Counted from the first letter of the stretch, positions 15,178 to 22,416 are shown. The stretch is 22,416 nt of DNA from JBELMB01 sp042088665 (GCA_042088665.1 JBELMB010000075.1:1-22416); one strand, 5' to 3'. Notes: a model not told the origin generated them from the sequence alone. Numbers and translations: made by a program.

Positions 15178-15456
15178 ATGTCGCAAACCACAAGCCGCGT
15201 GCTCAGGATCGTGAACGCCAAGGGGCTGCACGCTCGCGCGTCCGCGAAACTTGTCGAGGTTGTAGAGCGGTTTGACGCACACGCAGAGGTCAGCCGCGAT
15301 GGTCTCTCCGCGGGCGGAGACAGCATCATGGGTCTTTTGATGTTGGCAGCCGCCAAAGGAACCACTATTGAGGTTCAAACCTCTGGCCCGGACGCCGAGG
15401 CCCTGGCGGATGCGGTGGAGGCCCTTGTGGCGGATCGCTTCGGAGAAGACAGCTAA
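15178..15456 (+). CDS. ptsH: Phosphocarrier protein HPr
   Basis: This 92-residue HPr has the enzyme I target His18 in KGLHARAS and the HprK target Ser49 in GDSIMGLLML, so both phosphorylation routes are intact. It passes phosphate to EIIA(Man), encoded 32 bp upstream, and its serine phosphorylation by HprK would switch that flow. The ATG at 15178 lacks an obvious ribosome site, which may mean translation depends on the upstream gene. It is cytoplasmic and part of the permease-less regulatory PTS. Confidence 0.95.
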   Translation: MSQTTSRVLRIVNAKGLHARASAKLVEVVERFDAHAEVSRDGLSAGGDSIMGLLMLAAAKGTTIEVQTSGPDAEALADAVEALVADRFGEDS

Positions 15457-15500
15457 GCCCCGGCGCATGATCCGGGCCCGAGACGGGACAGTGACGGCGC

Positions 15501-16379
15501 ATGGTTGAAAGCACCCAGTCAACAGGGTTCAAGGCAAGGCGGCCCGTGGCCCCTGACGCGCCCTTTGACAAGCGCAAGGTCAGCTATGCCAACACCTTTC
15601 CCAATCCGATAAAGTCGAACGTCATCCGCGTGATGGAGTGGTTGACCGGCAAGATCCCGATGCTGCGCATGGTCCGCCGTTTCGAACGGATCGGCTATGT
15701 CGAGGGGCAGGCGTTTTGGGCACAGGCCCTGGGCGTTATGGGGATCGAGCTGAAGACGCCGCGCGCGCAACTGGAGAACATTCCAAAGACAGGACCGGTG
15801 ATCATCGTTGCGAACCACCCCCACGGGTTGGTCGACGGCATCGTCCTGGCGCATCTGATCGGCCAGATCCGGACTGACTACAAGATCCTGACCCGCTCCT
15901 TGCTGACAGGGGTCAGGGAAGTCGACCCGTTCATGATCCCGGTGCCCTTCCCGCATGAGGAAGACGCGCGGGAGCAAAGCCTTGAGATGCGCGCGAGCGC
16001 CATGGAGCATCTGAAGGCGGAGGGCGTGATCGTGCTGTTTCCCTCCGGTGTCGTCGCGTCGTCTGAGACGTGGTGGGGGCCGGCAATCGAGCAGCAATGG
16101 AACCCGTTCACGGCAAAGATGGTCCAACGGTCCGGTGCGACGGTGGTTCCGATCTTCTTTCCCGGGCAGAATTCACGGGCGTACCAATTCGCCAACCAGA
16201 TTTCCGCCACCTTGCGGCAGGGTTTGTTGATCCACGAGGTCGTGCATGCCTGCGGGCGTCCGCAGAAACCAGTGGTCGGGGAACCGATCACACCGGAGGA
16301 GGTCAAGGCTTTTTCCGGTGGTCAGCGCGAGCTTGTCGCTTGGTTGCGGGAACGGACCATGGGTTTGCGCGACGGCTGA
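15501..16379 (+). CDS. Lysophospholipid acyltransferase family protein
   Basis: This 292-residue PlsC-like acyltransferase has the catalytic His/Asp block NHPHGLVDG (105-113) and FPSG (180-183), followed by VVPIFFPGQNSRAY and EVVHACGRPQKPVVGEPI. The spacing from the first His to the Asp is five residues rather than the classical four, as in the NHPxGxxDG subgroup of hemolysin-related acyltransferases. It probably moves an acyl chain from ACP or CoA onto a lipid or lipid-like acceptor at the inner membrane; the acceptor is unknown. The ATG at 15501 follows ptsH by 44 bp with only a weak GACGGGA site, and the gene may be the last member of the chvI-ptsH transcript. Confidence 0.85.
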   Translation: MVESTQSTGFKARRPVAPDAPFDKRKVSYANTFPNPIKSNVIRVMEWLTGKIPMLRMVRRFERIGYVEGQAFWAQALGVMGIELKTPRAQLENIPKTGPVIIVANHPHGLVDGIVLAHLIGQIRTDYKILTRSLLTGVREVDPFMIPVPFPHEEDAREQSLEMRASAMEHLKAEGVIVLFPSGVVASSETWWGPAIEQQWNPFTAKMVQRSGATVVPIFFPGQNSRAYQFANQISATLRQGLLIHEVVHACGRPQKPVVGEPITPEEVKAFSGGQRELVAWLRERTMGLRDG

Positions 16380-16419
16380 TCCGTCACTTGCGGCGCCGTT
16401 CGGCACCCCGCGCATCTCT

Positions 16420-16461
16420 CTCCCTACCGCCCTTCATCCTTGGGGGATTCGGCAAATAAAA
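16420..16461 (+). repeat. 42-bp intergenic repeat, copy 2
   Basis: This is the second copy of the element at 7334-7375, in the same orientation, with identical first 15 bases and the same GGGGGATTCG core and A-rich end. It begins 40 bp after the stop of the acyltransferase gene. The rest of the 168-bp gap to the hbdA stop shows nothing convincing. Confidence 0.7.
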
Positions 16462-16547
16462 TAATGAAGTGTTGTCGCATTCCACGCCTCGGACAATGAT
16501 TTGCGCCGCGGAAACATACACAGCGTCATGGCATTGCAAGGCGCGCC

Positions 16548-17423
16548 TCACCGTGTGGGCACAGGTGCCTCTCCGCGGTAATCATAGAAGCCGCGCTGAG
16601 TTTTGCGGCCCAGCCAACCGGCTTCGACATATTTGGTGAGCAAGGGGCAGGGGCGGTATTTGGTGTCCGCCAACCCGTCATGCAGCACGTTCATGATCGC
16701 AAGGCAGGTGTCCAGACCGATGAAATCGGCCAATTCAAGCGGCCCCATCGGGTGATTGGCCCCCAGTTTCATCGCCTTGTCGATGGAGGACACCGTGCCG
16801 ACACCTTCGTACAGCGTGTAGCAGGCCTCGTTGATCATGGGGATCAGGATGCGGTTCACGATAAAGGCCGGAAAATCCTCGGCGCTGGCAGCGGTCTTGC
16901 CAAGTTTCTCAACAACGTCGTGGCAGGCCTTGTAGGTCGGCTGGTCCGTGGCGATTCCCCGGATCAGTTCCACCAGTTGCATCACCGGCACAGGGTTCAT
17001 GAAGTGGAACCCCATAAACTTTTCCGGACGATCCGTGCGCGATGCCAGCCGCGTGATCGAGATCGACGAGGTGTTCGACGTCAGGATCGTGTGGGGGGCA
17101 AGCGTGGGCAACAGTCCTTCAAAGATCTTGTTCTTGATGTCTTCGCGCTCTGTTGCGGCCTCGATCACAAGATCGGTCTGGCCAACTTCGGCGATGTCCT
17201 GCGTTGCCGTGATCCGCGCCAAAGCCGTGCTGCGCATCTCTTCGGTGATCTTGTCGCGGCTGACCTGCCGCGTCATATTCTTGTCTATCAAGGCCATAGC
17301 GGCGTCCAATGCCTCTGGCCGGACATCGTTCAGCTTTACGTCAAATCCAGACAAGGCCATCACATGGGCGATTCCGTTGCCCATTTGTCCCGCGCCGACA
17401 ATGCCAACCGACTTGATTTCCAT
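16548..17423 (-). CDS. 3-hydroxybutyryl-CoA dehydrogenase
   Basis: This 291-residue enzyme oxidises (S)-3-hydroxyacyl-CoA to 3-ketoacyl-CoA with NAD (or the reverse with NAD(P)H in butanoate or PHB-related metabolism). The N-terminal Rossmann domain starts GIVGAGQMGNG (7-17). Catalytic residues are visible: Ser119/120 in SNTSSIS, His140 in GFHFMNPVP, Glu152 in LVELIRG and Asn190 in FIVNRIL. The C-terminal domain has GANHPMGPLELADFIGLD. The ATG at 17423 is preceded by AAGGAG; earlier in-frame starts lack support. In related bacteria, to my recollection, this gene follows etfBA directly; here two opposite-strand genes intervene. It could be named hbdA, paaH or fadB2; the sequence alone does not decide. 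Confidence 0.93.
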   Translation of the reverse strand: MEIKSVGIVGAGQMGNGIAHVMALSGFDVKLNDVRPEALDAAMALIDKNMTRQVSRDKITEEMRSTALARITATQDIAEVGQTDLVIEAATEREDIKNKIFEGLLPTLAPHTILTSNTSSISITRLASRTDRPEKFMGFHFMNPVPVMQLVELIRGIATDQPTYKACHDVVEKLGKTAASAEDFPAFIVNRILIPMINEACYTLYEGVGTVSSIDKAMKLGANHPMGPLELADFIGLDTCLAIMNVLHDGLADTKYRPCPLLTKYVEAGWLGRKTQRGFYDYRGEAPVPTR

Positions 17424-17577
17424 GACGCTCTCCTTGTCATCCCGCGCAACCATAGGTCCGCGCGGGCAGCAACTGCAAGGTCTGCTCAAGACAGTTCGAG
17501 ACGCATTTTCACATTAGCGGAATAGCAAGGCTTGTGGCCGATTCTCGACCTCGGGTGACAAAAATGAGGTGGGTGAT

Positions 17578-18414
17578 ATGTCCGTACATGGCGGGGGCCA
17601 TGGGGCCCTGGAATACTATCGGTGCCGGTATGGCAATTCGCGCGTGCAGTTTCGTGGGCCGCGCAAGGAACTGGACAGCGAATACGTGGCGTTCCTGGGA
17701 ACGACCGAAACATATGGTCGTTTCATTGAGGTTCCCTTTCCGGAACTGGTGGAGCAGAGGCTGCATTTGCCATGCGTGAACTTTGGCGTGGTCAATGCCG
17801 GGGTGGATCTCTATCTGAATGATCCCTCGATCATGGACATCGTGCTGCAGGCCAGCGCCAAGGTGGTGCAGGTCATGGGGGCGCAGAACATGTCGAACCG
17901 GTACTATTCGGTGCATCCGCGCCGAAACGACCGGTTTTTGCGGGCCTCGGAACGGCTCGAATCGCTGTTCCCGGAGGTGGATTTCACGGAGTTTCACTTT
18001 GTCCGGCACATGCTGGGCCGATTGTTCGAAACCTCCGAGGATCGTTTTGGCATCGTCGTAGAGGAATTGCGACAGGCCTGGACCGCAAGGATGAAGAACA
18101 TTCTGACCCAGATCCGGGGCCAGGTGGTGTTATTGTGGTTTGCCGATCAGCCGGTGCCAGCCTCGCCGATGATGCCGCTGGAGAGCAATCCGCTTTTCGT
18201 GACGCGGGACATGATCGAAACCTTGCGGCCGAGGGTGTCGGAGGTTGTCGAACTGGTGACGTCCACCGGTGCCCAGATGGAGGGCACGCGTGGCATGGTC
18301 TACAGCGATCTCGAGGCCTGCGCGGCAGCCGAGCTTCAGGGCCCATTGGCGCATGAAGAGGCGGCAGATTCGCTGGCCGCCTTGCTTGAGGAATTGCTTG
18401 GCCTGACGGAGTGA
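17578..18414 (+). CDS. DUF6473-like protein of unknown function
   Basis: The product has 278 residues with no signal peptide or membrane segment. It resembles, from memory, the Rhodobacteraceae DUF6473 family: YYRCRYGNSRVQFRGP near the N-terminus, then LGTTETYGRFIEVPFPELVE and VNFGVVNAGVDLYLNDP. The motif order (G-x-[ST]-E-T followed by an N-x-G-x-x-N-A-G segment) is reminiscent of SGNH-type hydrolases or a related Rossmann-like fold, but this is only a resemblance. The ATG at 17578 follows GAGG; a GTG at 17569 is possible. It is divergent from hbdA (154 bp between the starts) and is followed by a serine hydrolase gene on the same strand. Neighbours give no clear role. Confidence 0.65.
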   Translation: MSVHGGGHGALEYYRCRYGNSRVQFRGPRKELDSEYVAFLGTTETYGRFIEVPFPELVEQRLHLPCVNFGVVNAGVDLYLNDPSIMDIVLQASAKVVQVMGAQNMSNRYYSVHPRRNDRFLRASERLESLFPEVDFTEFHFVRHMLGRLFETSEDRFGIVVEELRQAWTARMKNILTQIRGQVVLLWFADQPVPASPMMPLESNPLFVTRDMIETLRPRVSEVVELVTSTGAQMEGTRGMVYSDLEACAAAELQGPLAHEEAADSLAALLEELLGLTE

Positions 18415-18487
18415 GACCGCCGCCGCAGTCTGGACTGACAAGGCTGTCTGGTTGACAGCAGGGCCATGGGTCGGACCAATCCGCAGC

Positions 18488-19627
18488 ATGGGGTGGCGCA
18501 GACAACTCTCTTGGACAATTGGCACCGTGGTCCTTGGACTCGCCGGGGCGGCTCTTGCAGTGCAGACCTTTGCACCGCAATTGCCGTTTCTCTGGCGAGA
18601 AGGGTTTCCCGGCGCGCTGTCTCCCGGTGCTGGGCAGGTCAGGATCGTTCCGGGGGCCATCAACGCAGGTGCTTTGTCGTTACAGCACATGCCGCCGCCC
18701 CCGGCCGCCCTGCAGCGGTTCACGCAGTCCGGTGGCCGCGCGCTTCTGGTTGACCGAGGTGGGCAGGTGGTGATGGCTGCATATGGGCCTGAGATCACCG
18801 CGCAAACGCCTCTCAATTCCTATTCGCTGGTCAAGTCCCTCGTCGGTGTGCTGACGCTCATGGCCATTGCCGAAGGGCGTCTGGACAGCCGGGACACGCG
18901 CCTGCCAGAGGTGCTGGGGCCGGGCTGGCCGGATGTCTCTGTGGGCGCGCTGCTCACCATGACCAGCGGCCTCTCCCTGCGTGGTGAGCCTCCCAAGGAT
19001 GAAAAACAACTGCCGCTGGACGATGCGGAGTTCTCGCTTCTGTCACCAGTGGCGCGATTGCACGCTTTTGGGGTCGAACAATTGCGACCCCGATTGGTCA
19101 GTGACCCGCAGCGTATCGGCCAATTCCACTATCAAAGTGTCAACACGGCCCTCTTGGGGAGGGTGCTGGAAACCGTCTATGCGCAACCGTTGGAACACCT
19201 CCTTGCGCGCAAGATCTGGCAACCCGCAGGGGCCGGAGAGGCCAGGTGGCGCGTGACTCCAGGCTCGGGGAGGGTTTCAGCCTATTGTTGCCTCTACGCC
19301 CGGGCGGAGGACTGGTTGCGTGTCGGACGCTTCCTGCTGGACAATGGACGCGAGGATCACCCCTTGCTTCCAGAGGTGCTGTGGCAGGACTGGGTGCAGC
19401 CGCAGCTTGTGCCAGAGGCGCGACGCGCGGGGGCCTACGGCTGGCAAATCCGCCACGATGTGCTGGACCGGCCCGGCGCAGGGGTACACGGGCCCTTTGC
19501 CTATATGGCGGGCCACCGGGGGCAACGCGTCTACCTGTTGCCAGCGCAGGACACGGTGGTTGTCCGGTTCGGGGCGGAACCACAAGTGCTGCATTCCACG
19601 CTGTACGAACTACTGGCGCCCGGGTGA
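18488..19627 (+). CDS. Membrane-anchored serine hydrolase, class C beta-lactamase family
   Basis: This protein (379 residues from ATG 18488) has one N-terminal membrane segment (about 9-25) and a periplasmic hydrolase domain of the beta-lactamase/EstB/6-aminohexanoate-dimer hydrolase type. The nucleophile is Ser113 in the SxxK motif SLVK (113-116). Tyr215 in HYQSVNTALLG is the likely YxN-type general base, and GHRGQ near the C-terminus is the third motif. LLTMTSGLSLRGEP is a family landmark. Many such proteins are esterases, peptidases or amidases rather than beta-lactamases, and the substrate cannot be read here. The start is uncertain: no ribosome site is evident at 18488, and an in-frame TTG lies at 18452. 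It lies 73 bp after the DUF6473-like gene, possibly in one transcript. Confidence 0.8.
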   Translation: MGWRRQLSWTIGTVVLGLAGAALAVQTFAPQLPFLWREGFPGALSPGAGQVRIVPGAINAGALSLQHMPPPPAALQRFTQSGGRALLVDRGGQVVMAAYGPEITAQTPLNSYSLVKSLVGVLTLMAIAEGRLDSRDTRLPEVLGPGWPDVSVGALLTMTSGLSLRGEPPKDEKQLPLDDAEFSLLSPVARLHAFGVEQLRPRLVSDPQRIGQFHYQSVNTALLGRVLETVYAQPLEHLLARKIWQPAGAGEARWRVTPGSGRVSAYCCLYARAEDWLRVGRFLLDNGREDHPLLPEVLWQDWVQPQLVPEARRAGAYGWQIRHDVLDRPGAGVHGPFAYMAGHRGQRVYLLPAQDTVVVRFGAEPQVLHSTLYELLAPG

Positions 19628-19644
19628 CCCTCTCAAAAGGAACG

Positions 19645-19666
19645 GGCCCGTGCGGGGACACGGGCC
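19645..19666. terminator. Hairpin between the serine hydrolase and etfA
   Basis: GGCCCGTG (19645-19652) and CACGGGCC (19659-19666) form a perfect 8-bp stem with a 6-base loop, 17 bp after the serine hydrolase stop. On the minus strand a T-run (AAAA at 19635-19638) follows a few bases later; on the plus strand there is TTT at 19673-19675. It is likely a terminator serving one or both convergent genes. Confidence 0.6.
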
Positions 19667-19691
19667 TGCTCATTTCGTGCAACATGTCGTA

Positions 19692-19711
19692 GCGCGGGGT
19701 TGACCCCGCGC
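19692..19711 (-). terminator. Hairpin directly after etfA
   Basis: GCGCGGGGT (19692-19700) and ACCCCGCGC (19703-19711) are perfect complements with a 2-base spacer, ending 4 bp from the etfA stop. There is no T-run, so it may act together with the hairpin at 19645-19666 or protect the etfA mRNA 3' end. Confidence 0.45.
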
Positions 19712-19715
19712 GCGC

Positions 19716-20642
19716 TTACAACTTGTCGGTCAGCTCGGGAACGGCCTCGAAAAGGTCGGCCACAAGGCCGTAATCCGCGACCTGAAAGATCGGGGCCTCT
19801 TCGTCCTTGTTGATGGCGACGATGACCTTGCTGTCCTTCATCCCGGCCAGGTGCTGGATCGCACCAGAGATGCCGACCGCAACGTAAAGATCCGGCGCCA
19901 CGACCTTGCCGGTCTGGCCCACCTGCCAGTCGTTCGGCGCAAATCCCGAATCGACCGCCGCGCGGGATGCGCCCACAGCGGCGTTCAACTTGTCCGCCAG
20001 CTTCTCGATCAGGGCGAAATCGTCTTGCGATCCCACGCCGCGTCCGCCGGAGACCACGACACCCGCGGAGGTCAGCTCGGGACGGTCGCTCGCGGCGACC
20101 TTGTCTTCGACCCATTCCGACAGCGCCGGGTTCTCGCCCGCTGCGATGTCCTCGACCGTGGCGGAGCCACCAGTTTCGGCGGCTTCAAAGGTCGAGGTCC
20201 GGAAGGTGATGACCTTCTTGGCGTCGCGCGACTTGACGGTCTGGATGGCGTTGCCCGCATAGATCGGACGCTCAAACGTTTCGGCGTCCACGACGGCAGT
20301 GACATCGGTCAGCACCATCACATCCAGCAGGGCCGCCACGCGCGGCAGGATGTTCTTGGCGTCGGTGGTGGCCGGAGCCACGATATGCGTGTAATCCCCG
20401 GCAAGGCTGGCGATCAGGGCCGAGACCGGCTCAGCGAGGCGGTGGCCATAGATCTCGTCCTCGGCGCAGAGCACCTTGGCCACACCGGCAATGGTGGCGG
20501 CCTCGGTGGCCGCAGCCTTGGCATCGGCGCCCGCGGCAAGCACGGTCACGTCACCCAGGCCTTGTGCTGCGGCAACGGTCTTGGCGGTTGCATCCATGGA
20601 CAGCGCGCCATCGGTAATCTCGGCAATCAGCAAAACGGCCAT
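19716..20642 (-). CDS. etfA: Electron transfer flavoprotein alpha subunit
   Basis: This 308-residue FAD-carrying ETF subunit is full length. The C-terminal FAD domain shows SGGRGVGSQDDF (198-209), GASRAAVDSGF (224-234), the QVGQTGKVVAPDLY stretch and the family signature AVGISGAIQHLAGM (255-268) followed by AINKDEEAPIF. With EtfB it shuttles electrons from acyl-CoA and other dehydrogenases to ETF-ubiquinone oxidoreductase. Its ATG overlaps the etfB stop by one base (TGATG), typical of a coupled pair. Two hairpins follow the gene. Confidence 0.96.
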   Translation of the reverse strand: MAVLLIAEITDGALSMDATAKTVAAAQGLGDVTVLAAGADAKAAATEAATIAGVAKVLCAEDEIYGHRLAEPVSALIASLAGDYTHIVAPATTDAKNILPRVAALLDVMVLTDVTAVVDAETFERPIYAGNAIQTVKSRDAKKVITFRTSTFEAAETGGSATVEDIAAGENPALSEWVEDKVAASDRPELTSAGVVVSGGRGVGSQDDFALIEKLADKLNAAVGASRAAVDSGFAPNDWQVGQTGKVVAPDLYVAVGISGAIQHLAGMKDSKVIVAINKDEEAPIFQVADYGLVADLFEAVPELTDKL

Positions 20643-21400
20643 CAGACGAGCCCCTTCTCTTTCAGCTTCGACAAGAGCTCTTCGACAGAGCCCACCATCT
20701 CACCGGCTTCCCGCGAGGCAGGCTCGCCGGTGTTCACGATTTCCAGACGCGGGGTCACGTCGACGCCGATCTCTTCGGCGGTCTTGGTGTCCAGCGGCTT
20801 TCTCTTGGCCTTCATGATGTTCGGCAGCGAGGCATAGCGTGGCTCATTCAACCGCAGGTCGGTGGAGATGATGGTCGGCATCTTCACTTTCACGGTCTGC
20901 AGGCCGCCGTCCACTTCGCGTGTCACCACGGCATGATCACCCTCGACATCGACCTCGTTGGCGTACATCGCCTGGCTCCAGCCCAGCAGGGCCGAAAGCA
21001 TCTGGCCAGTGGCGCCGAGATCATTGTCGATCGCCTGCTTGCCACATAGCACGAGGCCGGGTGCTTCGTCTTCGACGATCTTGGCGAGGATCTTCGCCAC
21101 GGCGAGGGGCTCGATATCCGTATGGACGTCTTCGGCCGCCACGACGAGGATCGCCCGGTCGGCGCCCATGGCCAGCGCGGTGCGCAGGGTTTCCTGACTC
21201 TGCTTCACGCCGATGGAAACCGCGATGACCTCGGTGGCCTTGCCCGCTTCTTTCAGGCGGATGGCTTCTTCGACGGCGATCTCGTCGAAGGGGTTCATCG
21301 ACATCTTCACGTTTGCCAGATCGACACCGGAACCATCCGCTTTGACACGAACTTTCACGTTGTAGTCGATCACGCGTTTGACGGGCACCAAGACCTTCAT
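20642..21400 (-). CDS. etfB: Electron transfer flavoprotein beta subunit
   Basis: This 252-residue protein starts MKVLVPVKRVIDYNVK and has the AMP-binding region (GKQAIDNDLGATGQM, 120-134). The recognition loop lies around LNEPRYASLPNIMKAKRKPL (184-203), with Leu192 as the anchor residue that docks on partner dehydrogenases. It is the first gene of the etfB-etfA operon. The ATG at 21400 follows AGGAG. A GCGGGG/CCCCGC hairpin (21424-21429 and 21435-21440) lies just upstream and may belong to the 5' leader. Confidence 0.96.
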   Translation of the reverse strand: MKVLVPVKRVIDYNVKVRVKADGSGVDLANVKMSMNPFDEIAVEEAIRLKEAGKATEVIAVSIGVKQSQETLRTALAMGADRAILVVAAEDVHTDIEPLAVAKILAKIVEDEAPGLVLCGKQAIDNDLGATGQMLSALLGWSQAMYANEVDVEGDHAVVTREVDGGLQTVKVKMPTIISTDLRLNEPRYASLPNIMKAKRKPLDTKTAEEIGVDVTPRLEIVNTGEPASREAGEMVGSVEELLSKLKEKGLV

Positions 21401-21722
21401 TCTCGCGTTCTCCTAGAATTGGTGCGGGGAGAGGCCCCGCGTGAACTTCCTCACACGGGGGTTTAGCGCGCAGGCCCCCGGCGCAACAGGTCAAAATCGT
21501 CACAATGCTGGTCTGAGACGTCGCGTTTCCTGCTTATGACGACGTGTCACAGGCCGGGAGGTGGGTCATAACCTGCCGACACATCCCGGGTTTTCCAGAG
21601 CGACAGCCCACAAATGGCCTGCCAACGCCGGGGGCAAAGGGCATCACCGGCAGTCTGCGCCAGTGAGCGTAGACGCACAAACCCGGTTTCCGCCTGTGTC
21701 CACCACCCGCGGGACCGCGCTG
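21401..21722. other. 322-bp gene-free stretch between etfB and the M48 peptidase gene
   Basis: I see no supportable gene. The part next to etfB holds its AGGAG ribosome site, the short 5' hairpin and presumably the etfB promoter (a TTTTGACC near 21490 on the minus strand is a candidate -35, but no matching -10 was found). The part next to the peptidase gene has GC-rich short inverted repeats but no T-run terminator. Confidence 0.5.
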
Positions 21723-22416
21723 TCACACGCAGATGTTCTGCAATGCGCGCCATTCGCCGTCCGACAGGATCGGGGCCGTCCCGCCTTGTGTGTCCGCGAA
21801 ACCGCGGGCCTGCTCTGCGCGTTCCTTGGTGACAGGATGGGTGGCGAGGTACTGCGGCAGCTCAAAACCCTTCAGATCGTCGATCGTGTCAAAGAAGGTG
21901 GCAAAGCCACGGGCGCTGACCCCTGCCGTGTCGAGCATGTCAAGGGCAAAGAGATCTGCCGCGGCCTCCGCCTCACGCGTGTAACTGGCGGAAATCATGT
22001 GTTCACCGATCACCGCAACCGCCGCACCACCGGTGAAATCGCCAACGATCATGGTCAGGATACCGGCCGAACCAGCCGCGCGCAGCGCCTGGCGGGTGGC
22101 ATCGCGGTGCTCTACGTGGGCGATTTCATGGGCGAGCACGCCCGCCACTTCGTCCGGGTGACTGGCCTCTTCCAGAAGCCCGCGCAAGAGCACGACCTGC
22201 CCGCCCGGCGCGGCAAAGGCATTGACCATGGGATGGTCAAAGACCTGCAACTGCACCTCATAGGCCATGTCCCGGTTCAGGGTCAGCCGTGTGAGCATGG
22301 CCTGCAAGGCCGCTTCGCCTTCGGGGTTGCGACAGCGCAGATCCCCGACGCGAGAGGCGCCCAGAACGCGTTCCATATTGGCGGTGACGGTCTTGCCAAA
22401 GGCGGCTTCGCGCTCC
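21723..22416 (-). CDS. M48-family zinc metalloprotease, N-terminal part outside window
   Basis: The reading frame is open to the window edge, so the true start lies beyond 22416; about 230 C-terminal residues are visible. The Zn-binding HEIAH motif is encoded at 22116-22130, followed by VEHRDATRQA. The third ligand glutamate lies in SYTREAEAAADLFALDML, and the landmark THPVTKERAEQA comes later. FDHPMVNAFAAPGGQVVLLRGLL ahead of HEIAH is typical of YcaL/LoiP/BepA-like M48 peptidases. Such proteins are usually periplasmic or membrane-bound and act in envelope protein quality control. The in-frame ATG at 22376 is probably internal because coding sequence continues upstream of it (EREAAFGKTVTAN). 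Whether a signal peptide or lipobox exists cannot be seen. Confidence 0.88.
   Translation of the reverse strand, partial: EREAAFGKTVTANMERVLGASRVGDLRCRNPEGEAALQAMLTRLTLNRDMAYEVQLQVFDHPMVNAFAAPGGQVVLLRGLLEEASHPDEVAGVLAHEIAHVEHRDATRQALRAAGSAGILTMIVGDFTGGAAVAVIGEHMISASYTREAEAAADLFALDMLDTAGVSARGFATFFDTIDDLKGFELPQYLATHPVTKERAEQARGFADTQGGTAPILSDGEWRALQNICV

Noticed and set aside
18488..19627. Calling the serine hydrolase a true beta-lactamase
   Set aside because: SxxK and the tyrosine motif are shared with esterases, peptidases and amidases; nothing in the sequence specifies beta-lactam hydrolysis.
1..22416. CRISPR arrays, tRNA or rRNA genes, insertion sequences, phage or defence genes
   Set aside because: No periodic repeats, cloverleaf-like segments, transposase motifs or defence-type domains were found on reading both strands.

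Overview
The window comes from an alphaproteobacterium and most likely from the Rhodobacteraceae (roseobacter group). The base composition is high in G+C. The ATP-type pckA lies divergent to chvI-chvG, which runs into hprK-rapZ-EIIA(Man)-ptsH. There is also a pcaQ/pcaCHG aromatic cluster, etfBA with a 3-hydroxybutyryl-CoA dehydrogenase, and a YbjN-proC-csaA group. This is inferred from gene order and protein motifs only. No rRNA, tRNA, CRISPR, insertion sequence or phage gene was seen; the window looks like ordinary chromosome with a few lineage-specific insertions.

Layout. (1) 1-2094, minus strand: a 5'-complete, 3'-truncated FabH-like ketoacyl synthase, then csaA and proC, which overlap. 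(2) 2264-4286, minus strand: a secreted tannase/feruloyl-esterase-family hydrolase lies between proC and a YbjN-domain gene. A strong terminator behind the YbjN gene isolates the esterase. (3) 4449-8339: the protocatechuate region, with pcaQ divergent from overlapping pcaC-pcaH-pcaG, then a repeat, a terminator and a DUF849 beta-keto acid cleavage enzyme (BKACE). (4) 8347-10613, minus strand: a small secreted protein (DUF3859-like) and pckA with its own terminator. (5) 10975-16379, plus strand: chvI, chvG, hprK, rapZ, EIIA(Man), HPr and an acyltransferase. (6) 16548-21400: hbdA and etfB-etfA on the minus strand, separated by two plus-strand genes (DUF6473-like and a membrane-anchored serine hydrolase). 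(7) 21723-22416, minus strand: the C-terminal part of an M48 metalloprotease running off the window.

How the genes may work together. PcaHG opens the protocatechuate ring, PcaC decarboxylates the lactone, and the BKACE could replace the usual CoA-transferase/thiolase step by cleaving beta-ketoadipate with acetyl-CoA. The esterase could feed the route by releasing hydroxylated aromatic acids from esters. HprK, HPr and EIIA form a permease-less regulatory phosphorelay next to the ChvG/ChvI envelope/acid sensor, and pckA, a known ChvG-dependent gene in Agrobacterium, is transcribed away from chvI. ETF and hydroxybutyryl-CoA dehydrogenase serve acyl-CoA oxidation, and the FabH-like enzyme may return beta-oxidation products to fatty-acid synthesis.

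I found no convincing wholly new system. The observations most worth checking are the pcaCHG-BKACE arrangement, a 42-bp intergenic repeat present twice, and the insertions that split otherwise familiar gene neighbourhoods.
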